DNA from: Notospermus geniculatus
Taxonomy: Eukaryota; Nemertea; Pilidiophora; Heteronemertea; Lineidae
DNA: 64,000 bases
Direction of reading: 5' to 3'
Assembly: GCA_002633025.1 (NCBI GenBank)
Contig: NMRB01002334.1
Coordinates: 1 to 64,000 of the forward strand
Shown here: piece by piece, positions 53,288-63,443 of the stretch
Position numbering within the stretch: the stretch's first letter is position 1
How the letters are laid out: every line of letters begins with the position of its first letter
The notes under the pieces: generated by a model
Told to the model about the DNA's origin: nothing
Seen by the model: only the letters and a program-made list of their open reading frames with translations
Database searches by the model: none
Position numbers and translations under genes: made by a program

Positions 53288-53860
53288 TGCCCGGTGGTGT
53301 AGTTGTTTGGGTCTCCGACTAGCAGTCAGAGGGTCCCAGGCAGGGTCCCCGCCAGAGGCTACTTTGGGTACAAATATAGTACCCTAAAGAAATTTGAGGG
53401 TACGATATGGTACCCTGAAATAATCATTTCAGTAATGTTTTTCTGAAATTTGTTACATTTCAAATGCAACTTTCATGCAGAAGGAAGACTAATTTTGCAT
53501 TTTGGAGTGTAAAAAATGACTCTGGAAGCCATTATTAACATTTTTAAAAAAATTTTGAAAAAATTTTTTTTTCAAAAAAAATTTTTTTCTTCAATTTTTT
53601 TTCTCCCCCCCCCCCCAGGTCGTACCCTGGAAAAAAATCCTGGCGGAAACCCTGCCAGGTTCGAATCCCACTGTGGCGTGAGACTTAGGGCAAGTCTATG
53701 CGTCACTGGCCTCTCTCCACCCAGGTATAAATATGGGTACCGGTTGGAAATGCTCGATTGTAGCGCTGAATGAGCAGCTCATCTGAGTTCTACTGGTTTC
53801 AGAACAGACTGGGGTTAAAGTGTAAAGTCGGATGTCGATGATAACCTCTGCCATTGTTGA
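53288..53860 (+). repeat. SINE with tRNA-like head split by a MITE
   Basis: Head gtgcccggtggtgtagttgt...agtcagagggtccc is interrupted at 53341 and resumes at 53655 with ccaggttcgaatcccactg, followed by the body (aggtataaatatgggtacc, gctgaatgagcagctca, agactggggtaa). The body tail also appears at 48750-48830 and 60128-60205. Confidence 0.75.
53341..53654. mobile_element. MITE, cagggtttctgccag family, copy 2
   Basis: Ends cagggtccccgccag / ctggcggaaaccctg, flanked by the 5-bp duplication ccagg (53336-53340 and 53655-53659). The interior is an A/T homopolymer-rich stretch. Inserted within the B-box of the host SINE. Confidence 0.85.
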
Positions 53861-54588
53861 AATCAGACTATAAACCCAAACTTTAACTTTTAACTTTAAA
53901 GGCACCATAACGTGAAGGTTGTCTTGCACAAAGTTGGCTTGCCATGGTGGACAACTCAACCGTAGAAAACTTTGGACAATTTCATTTGTGCCAACATTGG
54001 TGAATTGCCCATTGAGAGCCAACTTGCATGAGAAAACTCAAATGACATGGTGGAGTTGCACCTTAAAATTGTTCCAGAAGAACAAAACTGCATAACTCCA
54101 ACCCTGCTTTAGTCATTTTCAATAATGACCAATATTCAGGACATAAAAATAATCAGCACCGCCTCCAATGCATCAGGTGGCCATCAGAAGATCATCTAAC
54201 TAAACCCAGCATCTGGATCAATACATGTCTAAATGCGTCTGGATGAAGCTGGCCAAATTGCAGCGTGCTACATCTAACATATCGATCATTCAAATATCGT
54301 TCACATGAGAAGTGAACATGCTGTCTCATGGGCTGAGGCGATTAGCTCATTCCTGTTGATACAGTTGTTCCTGAGATAAGGCTCTCAATGTTCTATTTTA
54401 ATCATACTGGTATCATAAGCGATATGAGCTGAATTGGTAATATCATAACAGCGAACGTGTTATTTAAATTCAGTGATATCAGGGGCCTGGATGGATGGAC
54501 AGACACTGCATAGGCCTACAAGCAAGTTGAAATAGAGGCACTAGGCAGTGAGTGAGGGACACAGATGTTTGGCCTTGTACCAAAAACC

Positions 54589-54712
54589 TAGGGTCGTATT
54601 TTAGAACGTTCCTTAACGTTAAGGTTGACCTCAAGTCTATTGTAAAACCAGTCGAGAACAATAGATTTAAGGTGGACCTTTTATGTTAGGAACGTTCTAA
54701 AATACAGCCCCT
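54589..54712. mobile_element. Hairpin MITE, ggcccgtattctagaacg family, copy 2
   Basis: gtcgtattttagaacgttcc / ggaacgttctaaaatacagc arms with the same aagtctattgtaaaaccag centre as 49112-49235. Confidence 0.85.
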
Positions 54713-54825
54713 ACAGTTTATTTACCATTTACATTATATTTAGCCTGGAGTTGATGCACTGTCATTGAAAATCAGACCCTCTCCGGACTGCATGATATTC
54801 AGGGTGAAAACAATAGCAACCAAGA

Positions 54826-54935
54826 GTGCTGTCAGAGTGGTGCAGTGGAAACCTCTACACCTGTCACCCCTGAGGTTCCAGGTTGAATCCCTGGTCGGAC
54901 CCAATCTTCATAACTTAACAGACTCTCTCTTTTAA
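54826..54935 (+). repeat. tRNA-derived SINE (family B), copy 2
   Basis: Head tgctgtcagagtggtgcagt...aggttccaggttgaatccct followed by ggtcggacccaatc. 3' part truncated. Confidence 0.6.
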
Positions 54936-57102
54936 AACTCGAGGGTTAAAATCCAATTTAAAGGGTGTAATAATATAAACACTATCAAAAGCGTTTGTTT
55001 CGTAATCTAAGGATTGACATGTTTAACCTCTCCAGAAAATATTTCACAACGGAAAGTGGAGTGAGTAAATAGATAGAGAGCAGAAGAATTAGGTCAGGAG
55101 AGCTCGATACCAGCACTGGGAAGAGGCCATGAACAGGAAATAAAACCCACATCAAAAGACTCGTGATAAATCCTCAGAAATATCATGAATGTGATGTACC
55201 AGCATTTGAAATATGAATAGAAAGGTGGGTATTATAAAACCGCTCCACTTGAAAACAGATCGGTCACAAAAAGACTGTCATCCATTCAACGTGCAAGGTG
55301 AATGCCGAGAATGGATCCACAAAACCTGAGGACAACTAATTCTGATTAATCTATTCAGTCCACAAATCCAGGATAGGATTAAAGTTTAGGATATATCAGG
55401 TTTCATAGAAGAGCAAGTTTATTTTCGGTACCAGGCCTGTAAATGTCGGCCAGGGCATTTTATTTTCATGATGCGAATTCGTGATCTTTTGCCATACCAT
55501 TCCTATATTGACAATGATTGCAAGAAAAGCATAATTCAAATCTCAATCAATGCTTATCTGATCTACCTAGGCCCTTTACGTGGTTTACAATACATGGCCT
55601 GAGGTTCAAGGAAGAGTGACAAGTCTATGATCCTGCGTTGGTTTCAGAGCCCATTGTTGAACCGACCCAGGCGTAAGAAACCACAATACCACGAACAGCC
55701 TACTTTTCTGACATCGACAAGTCTTTAACCATTTCAGGGGTCATTTCAGGCCCTTTAGACATCAAAAGGGTTTTCTGGGGGGCATCTCCACGAAAGTTTC
55801 GTACAAAAATGAAAAGAGGGTCGAATTTTTTCGCACAGCAAACCGAACAGCCGCAGTTTCACAGGAATTCCTGAAAAACTCAATGATATGCCTGTTTTTG
55901 TGCCAGACCCACAGCCCAAATTTATAATCGAAGGATCAAGGGGCAATAATTATGAGTCACACTGTATGTATGTAGATTGAGTGGTGTGATGTACATTGCC
56001 AGACAGTGTGTAAATGTACAGTGTACATAATGTACACGGAATGTACACAGAGAGGCGAAAATGCAGGGCGATGCCATTCCGAAACAGCAGGAATTTACTG
56101 AAATAGGAATAAAATACGGGAATTGCGGCAATGACTCGAACATACCTACGAGCCTGGAAGTATCGAAAGTCGAAAGCAAGAATCAAAATCGAAATCGAGT
56201 CCTTCTTTTTGCAGAGAATTGTTTGTTTTTGGGGAGAAGGACGGTCCACACCCCCTGATGTTTGTTTACCAGAATGGCCAATTCTCGCCGAATCGCGCAG
56301 GTGCTCGAGAATTCGCGAGATCCAATCGGCTGTTCCGCCCTCCGCCCCCCTGTCAATTTCAACTTCAATCAAAAGTTTATAAAGTCAGATTTCTTGTAGA
56401 AGATTATAAAAAGACGGGAGGTAAGGATATATCATGTATGTATACAACTAGCAGCTTCATTTTGAATTGTGCTAATGCCTTATTTCCAATGCCTTATTTC
56501 GGCCTAATTTCATAACTTTTTGTCTTCGGTAAACTTCGGGACTGTTCGTTTGTTTCCGGCGGTTGCTTGGAGAAAGTGAAACAATATGGCCGCTGTCGAA
56601 AATTGACACCGAANTTCCTGGTGGAAAATAATGATCTGCGCATGTAGCAAACGGTCTGTTGCTAAGGCTCGTTGCCAAGAACGAAGGTCACACGCGAGGT
56701 GGCTAATTAGGCATTGTCGGCAACGCACATCGGTTGAAAGGCCTGTGGTGTGATTACAAGAACAATACAAGAACAATAGCTGGCCTATTGATGTGGGGAT
56801 TATTTTAATCGGGGATTAGGGAGTGCGTTCTCCATCTTATTTTATACCTCCATGGTCGGAGAGTGTGAGACTGACTGAGTGAGTAGGCCTACGGTATATG
56901 ATGAGTGAGTGTCACACTGTGTCAGTCAGTGTGTGACGGTGTGGCATCAAGGTTATGTCCGTGACAGGAGTGAGTGACTGACATATACAGTGACACTGAC
57001 AGACAGTCATTATTGATTGAGTCAGTGCCAAATTATGCATGTTAATAAATATATGAGGGTCTGATCTTGGTTTGCCATTCGTTTTACAGTTATCCGACCA
57101 GG
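54936..57102. other. Divergent intergenic region between tropomodulin and DNAH6
   Basis: No coding exon recognised. 55960-56060 is tgtacat-rich and related to the tandem repeat at 5.5 kb. 56880-57010 contains scattered gtgagtga/ gacagtca words. A splice acceptor (ttttacag, ending 57089) before the DNAH6 ATG indicates a 5' non-coding exon somewhere in this stretch. One ambiguous base at 56614. Confidence 0.45.
56561..56676 (+). promoter_or_regulatory. Cluster of X-box-like half sites upstream of DNAH6
   Basis: Three GTTGCY words (56562-56567, 56658-56663, 56671-56676) lie ~0.4-0.5 kb upstream of the DNAH6 start. RFX factors, which drive ciliary genes, bind GTTGCC-type half sites, normally as an inverted pair; here no full palindrome is present, so this is only a suggestion. 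Confidence 0.2.
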
Positions 57103-60100
57103 ATGGCAGCAAGTAAGGCTGCAATGTCGGCCAATGCGTCGACCATCCAACCAATGGATGAGGACGATTCTGACCTACTCGGCGTCAATCATGATGTCCT
57201 TAAAAGCAGGCTGTACTCCACAGCTCCAAGACAAGCTGCGTTCAACACGCGGGCGATGAAATTTACTCGTCCTACTAAAGCCCAGATAAAACGATATGCC
57301 ATTCCCAGCGCTCCCAAACTGGAGCCGTTGGTAAGTTTGCTTCTTTATTAAACTTCTTCATTCAAGTAAAATTTCACTAACATTGAATGAAAGTAGCACC
57401 AAAAATTGCCTTGATGCAGTGAGATGGGAAAAATTGGCCTAGATTTTGTCATCAGGTGAACCTTCCCTCATTCTTTATATGTCCATCATTTGCAGCCTGT
57501 CCTTCAGTCATATCAGAGCCGAAATCAGCCAGCATATATTCACAGAGTGGCGAAACAGAAACTGGAGGCTGAGGGTGTCCTGAAGATGGAGGATGACGGC
57601 CACATCAGTAAGAAGATCAAGAGGCCTGGATCTGTGGAGCCCCTAGAGAGACCCACCAGTGCTACTCCGCTTCCTGATTTACCAGATGATCTCAAACACA
57701 AACAGGTTTGTCAAATGTGGCCCGCTCTAGCAAAAGTAGGCGCATGTCACAGCTGACACCATAGGTGATCGTCATTGGTCATCAGTTTACTCAACTATTA
57801 TCACTGCTGTCCACTAATATTGTCAACCTGCAGAGACGTACATTTCAGCTATTGTGTTGTATTAAGGCTGTTAACCCTTTCCTCGGTTGCGACATGCGCC
57901 TACTTTTGCTAGATCAGGTCACAAATATGCCATGGAAAACTACAAGCACAGTATATTATTACAAGAAATGCGTCATTTCCATTTGGCGGCCTCTGTTGAT
58001 TGTAAATCAGAAGTCTGTGAGGTGTGTTGATTTTAGATTCAAGTTGACTGTAATTTTCATCAATACGAATTCTCTTCTATTGCAGGAGGAAATGTTGGGT
58101 GGACCTGGGCCGAGCCTCGTCGCACAAACCATGGTACCGTCACCACCCACAGAACCGAAACCACCGTCCCCAATCAGTCTGCATCATGCCACATCAGCAA
58201 CGATCCCAGCATCATCACAACCTCGGGTCCAGCAGACTTATCTAGGCGTGTCGGATCCAGCTGCGATTATTTCTATCATCCGGGAAAACTCTAAAGTTGG
58301 TTTCCTCTACCTGAGTCCAGCGGTTCCTAAATCATCCGTCAGATATCATTATTACAACCTAAAGTAAGTAGAATGGCCCTGGATGCGTAATCCTTATGCT
58401 GCCGGTTGCAATTTAGTAAGACTATTAAAAAATCCTTAACTCTCACAGAAATCCTGTCACATAGGTATTCATAGGAAAAGTCTCACTGAGCACTTTCCAA
58501 TGAATACCTATGTGGCAGGGTTTCTGTAACACCTCAAACCGTATCACATACATGTAGGTATTCATTGGACAGCTCTCAGTGAGTACTTTCCAATGAATAC
58601 CTAGCCTATATAACAGGATTCCTGTTTGATTCTGGCTTTGGTACGATACTATGATGAAAGTGCGGTGCTCTTGGCACTCAAAGGGTTAAATCAAAAGTAA
58701 AACTGAATGTCAAAAGTGACTATATTATGTGCCTAATGCAGGAGGAAACTGGATGCCCCGAAGTGCCAGTCATAATTAGGGACAGTGCGATGTGAACTTG
58801 CTGTGCACCTCTCAGAGTCGAAACAATGCAGCGAGGGCAGGGTGATTTTTCGTAACTGCCGCAGACCGACCTCCACTTTGGTGTTTGATTTTTCAGACCC
58901 TTTTGTTTATTTCCACAGGGTTGTGAACCACGAAAACATCAACAAGTCGGATTACCTGACAATCAGCATTAAGGGGGTGACAAGGATGCGAGCAGACGAC
59001 GAGACAGAGTTTACCCCCCTCGATAGGTGGGAGCAGGAGTATCTGTACTTCCAGAAACTAAGAAAGGTTTGTGACGTTGTAAAATAACATTTCAGAAGAT
59101 CTCGAAGGATTCAAAGACAAGCAGTAATTCATAGTGTTGCAATTGCATTCCCTGGTCATTCGAATAAATTTTCCATCCTTTTCAGATCGGAGCGTTTCGT
59201 CTTTTCCGTAAATGGAAGGCGTTCAGCGTGTGGCGTAAAAACGTCTTGACGAAGAAGGTGGCGAACTGTAAGAAGTCCCTGAATGAGAATCTGTTCATCG
59301 TGAATCCAGTAAGTGTAGTGGTTATCATGTCCGCTCAGCAAGCGGCAGGTCCCGGGTTCAAATTCAGCCCGGGCCATATGGGATTTCATTCCCGGCTCTT
59401 CACGTCCGTCGCATGGGACATAAGTCGTGGTGCCTTGTACCTTGTTCCTTTGCAAGGCAAGTAAAAGACCCCATCCTGATCCAAGTGAGGAACATGAGTA
59501 GCTTGAGATGGCCTCTTCCATATTTGCCAGGGCCAATAATGCTTTGGCTTCGGCCCTTACGAAAAAATCAAAATCTGTCTCTAACTCTTTCAGTCTCTGC
59601 GGCCCGCTCTCTTGAACGTTCGTGAGATGTGCTACAGAATCAGTGACATGGGCCTGTGCAAGGTCGAGAAAGGTCATACGTACACTCTGAGCGAATTCCG
59701 TGAGGCGCAGTTCGAACAACTTAACGAGGTTGCTGGCCGTCTGACGGAGTTCCGCGAACTCGTCAAAGAGGTCGTCCGCAGCGCGTGCAGAACGGCGCTA
59801 CTGGAGGCTGGTTTTACCCCTGACGATTATTTCTACGATGGTGGGGAGAGTCCAGGCATGTATGGCGAGGCGCCGGGAACTGCGTCGAGTTATCTGATGA
59901 ATTCTAACTATGATTTGGACATTTATGGCGAGGCGCCAGACAAGATGACGTACACGGAGCAGGCGAATAAGAGGACTCACTGCAAGAGGCTGACGTGGTA
60001 AGGTGGTCGACTTGCAACTTGATGGGGAGTGTGGTGGTGCTGTGATTAAGTGTCAGACTTGAGGCTGACCGGTCATGGGTTCAATTCCTGGCGGAGTTAT

Positions 60101-63100
60101 TGTTTATGCTCAGTAGGTCTTGAAGGATCAAGTGATGCACTGAATGAGCTTCTCCTTGAGTCCCACAGAGAGATTTCTGGTGAGACTGGGGTAATAGTGT
60201 GAAACACAAGGTTTCATCAACCCATCCACCCCTAGAGTCCAGCAGACGGCATCTTCTGTCAAAGTTTTCTGACATCCTATAGAATTAATTGAAAAATATT
60301 TGAAGAAAGGTTGTTCCTGTCAACCATCTGAAGAATGTTTCTTCAAATTTTTTCCAATTCATCATTCCCAAGGATTTCAGAAAGCTTTAACAGAAGATGT
60401 CGTCTGCTCAAACTTGGTAGCAGACGATAAGAATCTGTATATTTCTTCCACAGTTTCATCCGCCTCGCTGACTACCTGATCGTCAACACCATGCACGTGT
60501 TGGCCGTCAACTCTGTCTCCACGCTCCTGAACTACCTGACGGAGCAGCTCCAGAACACGCCGACGTTGGCGGAGATCCAGGCGGACATGGCGCCGCCGGA
60601 GAAGGAAGGGGACGAGGAGGAGGAGGAGGGTGCGAAGGAAGAAAAGGTCAAGGAGGAGGAGAAGGTGAGGCGGGGAGGGGAAGATGGAAGGGAGAGGCAT
60701 TGATTGACGGATGTGGGGTTTGGTTAGGAAGGGAAGAAGGGCAAATCTCTCATCTCTGAGTGAGGCCAGTGGCGGATTTAGGGGGCCTTTCTTTCCTTTG
60801 ATTCGATGGGTTGCATATGTAACAGGAAATTTTGATACCAGAGTGTTTTGCCCCTCCTGGGGCAATGGCCTCGTATATCTCAATAACGAAGGACAAAACG
60901 GTGTTTTGTTCACAAAATATGTATTCACGTGCTCAGAAGTACAACCTCGTGGCGGAGCCCTAGTTTTTGAACCTACCGGGTGGGCGCCACCAGCCGGTGG
61001 TCCCGTAGGCCTATATGCATTAAAGCGGAATGCTGTATGCTGGGTGACGCACTACACAGAGGCCCTTTGGCACCAGAGATCCTTTCTTCAATATCAGAGG
61101 CTCTTTCTTGCCCTGGTTTCTCCTTGCTCGTCAACATGACTGCTGCAACGCCCAGAAAAGGCTCTGAACTTATCTTTTGATCACAGGAAGAAGAGGAAGT
61201 GCCCCAGCTTCCCCCGCTGTATCTCTCCGAGTTCATCCTTGAACCCTCCCAGCTGACGTTCTCCCCCGACGAGGATGAATTCCACGAGGGTCTTCAGGAG
61301 GTCATCAAGAGATTCCAGGAGGCCGTGCTCTCCGTCGAGAATCTTGTACCAGATACATACTTCGATGCTTTTACACGGTATGTTTATGTTTACCTTTGGA
61401 AGACGTTTGCTACTGTAGTGACTCTCAAAGGCTATTTTGCCCAGATGTTGTGTACCTCCAAGCCCTAAATCACTGAATTTCAATGTCCAGAGCAGTCCAC
61501 AAATGTGACCCAAGTTAGCGAATGGAGGTGCATGTCGCAACAAAGGAAAGGGTATGGCTTTCAACACAATAGCTGAAATGTACGTCTGCAGGTTGACAAT
61601 AGTAGTTGACAGCAGTGATAATAGTTGAGTAAACTGATGACCAATGATGATAACCTGCGACATGCACCTGCTTTTGTTGGAGTGGGTCACAGATGGTCAT
61701 GATGCCTGATCGCGGTCTATTCAGCGGTCAGCAAATGACCATGACCATGTGCCCGACCGGTGTTTGTTGACTGGTCTGCCAGTCAGCGTGGTGCCCCGAC
61801 GTAATGTCATGACCCTTGATATCATCCGCCAAACACCAAAACGAAGATTCCCCCCGAAAAAAAGTCCTCGAAATTCAGGAGACTTTCTTTGCTTCCAGAC
61901 CGATCATCAACAACAAATTTGAAGAGAAGACCTGCGGTGACGGTCCAAGCCTCAGCACGATGTTTGAGGATGATCGCCACCTTCAAAACATCATCCAGAA
62001 TATCCGCGAGGCACTCCAGGCGGCGTTCAACGCTGCTAACCAGTACGCTGATTGCTTCGAGCCGTACCGGGAGTTCTATCGTGAGAACGAGGCTCTGGAT
62101 CTGGACGCAGTGAAGGCTGCTGAACATGGTATGTTACATTTTTAATGAGTCTTCGATTCCGGTAACCATCCTGCCACACAGTGGTAGTATCAGGCCTATC
62201 ACCACCGCAGGTCCAGGTTCAACCCCCAGTCGGACCTGCTCCTCATGATAGAGAGGGCAACTCTCTTTGACGGCACAGGTTTTCCCGGGCACTCTGGTTT
62301 CCTCCTGCTGTACATTTAATTCACCCATTGTTAGAGCTAATAATGCCATATTTGGCACCCAGGTCTCGATTCAGTATAGACAAATCCCAAATTGATGTAA
62401 ACGAGAAATATTTGTGCACTTCCACCGAAACTGCAACCCTCGGTCTGAAACTGAATACGTGACGCTGACGACCCCACGACAATGACTTCGACGACGTTGC
62501 GTCAGAGTCGACCATTGCTGAATCATGGATTGCGTGACATCAGCTGGTTTCAGATCGAGGTTGTGGTTGCGATTTTTGCGGGCGGTGCACAGATCTGTGA
62601 ATTCAAGAATCGTCTATTCTTACCTGCCAATGCAGGGATGGGATGTCCCTTCTTCTGACTGACGTTAAGTACGACCCTCTACCTTTTCAGACGTGAGCTT
62701 CTTCGCCGAGTCGCTGGAGCGCTACCACAAACAACACAACATGGCGGAGAGCATAAAGGAGAAACGACCAATAGGAATGCTCCTTATCGACGCCATCAAG
62801 ATGAAGAATTTACTGATACCATCACCGCTGAGATGTTTGGACGTAAGTTGAACCGTTCTGAAGATCTTTCACTGACACCAGCCCTGTGTATAGAGCTCGT
62901 GCAGTGGCTCATTATGACGTCACTTTTGACCAGCGGTCCACCATGCTGGCATCGACGACAAAGTGCATCACGTGCAGATCACTTCATGGTTGATGTTACA
63001 CATACTCCACTTGCACCGACGACAAAGTATGCCACGTGGGTCGACGACGTCATTATGACATCACTTATGACATCATCCACCATGATGACATCGATGACAC

Positions 63101-63443
63101 ATTGCGCCACGTGCAGATCACATCATGGTTGACATCACACATACTCCACTTGCGCCGACGACAAAGTACGCCACGTGGGTCGACGACGCCATCTGATGTG
63201 AATTTTGACTGTCAAGATGGCAGATTTTCCTGTGATGACATCATCTGCACAATACTATAGTAGTATAGTCGGAGTTGCTTTCTCTTTCAGTGTATCAACG
63301 ATCTCTTGCCCGTCCTCGCCAGAAATGAAGTCGACCGGCTGATCGCAGAACTCCAGGATGCACAATTCAAGCTCGAGTTCATCGCAAGCTCAACCATCGA
63401 GTTTGTCGAGAGTTTGACGTTCTTGGACCAGATTCAGGAGAGG
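57103..63443 (+). CDS. DNAH6: Axonemal dynein heavy chain 6, N-terminal part (continues past window)
   Basis: Eleven exons join in phase, all with GT-AG borders: 57103-57330, 57496-57705, 58086-58363, 58919-59066, 59186-59308, 59594-59997, 60454-60664, 61187-61377, 61899-62128, 62691-62842, 63291-63443; together 776 residues of a protein normally over 4000. Diagnostic stretches include FLYLSPAVPKSSVRYHYYNL, DRWEQEYLYFQKL, FRKWKAFSVWRKNV, KMTYTEQANKRTHCKRLT and LLIPSPLRCLD, which follow the DNAH6 N-terminal tail that binds intermediate or light chains and neighbouring heavy chains; the AAA+ motor lies beyond the window. DNAH6 is an inner-arm, single-headed type axonemal dynein that moves cilia and sperm tails. 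Exon 7 encodes an acidic EEEEEGAKEE linker. The ATG at 57103 is the first in frame after a good acceptor (ttttacag at 57082-57089). Expression in multiciliated cells is expected but not shown here. Confidence 0.95.
57725..57914 (+). mobile_element. MITE, ctagcaaaagtaggcgcatg family, copy 1
   Basis: Inverted ends tctagcaaaagtaggcgcat-gtc and gacatgcgcctacttttgct-aga, almost perfect over 23 bp. In DNAH6 intron 2, 20 bp after the donor. An inverted, older copy lies at 61520-61682. Confidence 0.85.
58453..58519. repeat. Short hairpin repeat (ggtattcattggaaag family)
   Basis: cctgtcacataggtattcat / aatgaatacctatgtggcagg palindrome in DNAH6 intron 3; immediately followed by another copy. Confidence 0.8.
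58541..58617. repeat. Short hairpin repeat, adjacent second copy
   Basis: gtatcacatacatgtaggta-ttcattgg / ccaatgaatacctagcctat. Only 21 bp from the preceding copy and in the same arrangement. Confidence 0.75.
59309..59575 (+). repeat. tRNA-derived SINE (family A), copy 2, at a splice donor
   Basis: Head tgtagtggttatcatgtccg...gtcccgggttcaaattcag, then the family A body and tail to about 59575. The A-box begins 8 bases after the end of DNAH6 exon 5, so the element starts at or within the 5' splice site (gtaagt at 59309-59314). Only 18 bp separate its tail from exon 6 (59594). Confidence 0.75.
60030..60205 (+). repeat. tRNA-derived SINE in DNAH6 intron 6
   Basis: agtgtggtggtgctgtgatt...ggtcatgggttcaattcctgg head with a body gcactgaatgagcttctcct, gagactggggtaatagtgtg shared with 48750-48830 and 53760-53825. 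Confidence 0.6.
60242..60409. mobile_element. MITE, gcagacggcatcttc family, copy 2
   Basis: Ends gcagacggcatcttc / gaagatgtcgtctgc. It ends 44 bp before DNAH6 exon 7 (60454), close enough to contain or border the branch site region. Confidence 0.8.
60665..61186. other. DNAH6 intron 7
   Basis: Contains cagtggcggatttaggggg at about 60769, a hAT-like terminus without a matching inverse end, and an inverted pair ggcgccaccagccggtgg near 60985. No coding exon. Confidence 0.4.
61520..61682 (-). mobile_element. MITE, ctagcaaaagtaggcgcatg family, copy 2 (inverted)
   Basis: gaggtgcatgtcgcaac ... gcgacatgcacctgcttttg; the interior (ttgagtaaactgatgaccaa, tgacagcagtgataatagtt) is the inverse of 57725-57914. 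In DNAH6 intron 8. Confidence 0.75.
62163..62325 (+). repeat. tRNA-derived SINE (family B), copy 3
   Basis: ccacacagtggtagtatcag...ggtccaggttcaacccccag head, then tgatagagagggcaactctc and ggcacaggttttcccgggca, as at 52500-52550. DNAH6 intron 9. Confidence 0.6.
62374..62619. mobile_element. MITE, aatagacaattctc family, copy 2
   Basis: tatagacaaatccc ... gaatcgtctatt with the shared core cctcggtctgaaactgaat and cagctggtttcagatcgagg. Ends 71 bp before DNAH6 exon 10. Confidence 0.75.
62885..63240. repeat. Dispersed repeat gtgcagtggctcattatgac, copy 2 with internal duplication
   Basis: Begins as 44360-44585. The segment cacatactccacttgc-ccgacgacaaagta-gccacgtgggtcgacgacg occurs twice (about 62999 and 63131, period ~133 bp), so this copy has expanded internally. 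It ends 50 bp before DNAH6 exon 11. Confidence 0.7.

Noticed and set aside
57765-58085. N-terminal extension of DNAH6 exon 3 back to 57765
   Set aside because: The upstream part encodes no conserved dynein sequence, overlaps a MITE, and a good acceptor (ttgcag, ending at 58085) defines the exon start.
61816-61898. Upstream part of the frame before DNAH6 exon 9
   Set aside because: Two cag acceptors are possible (61878 and 61898); only the one at 61898 keeps phase with exon 8 and yields the conserved RPIINNKFEEKTCGDGPSL.
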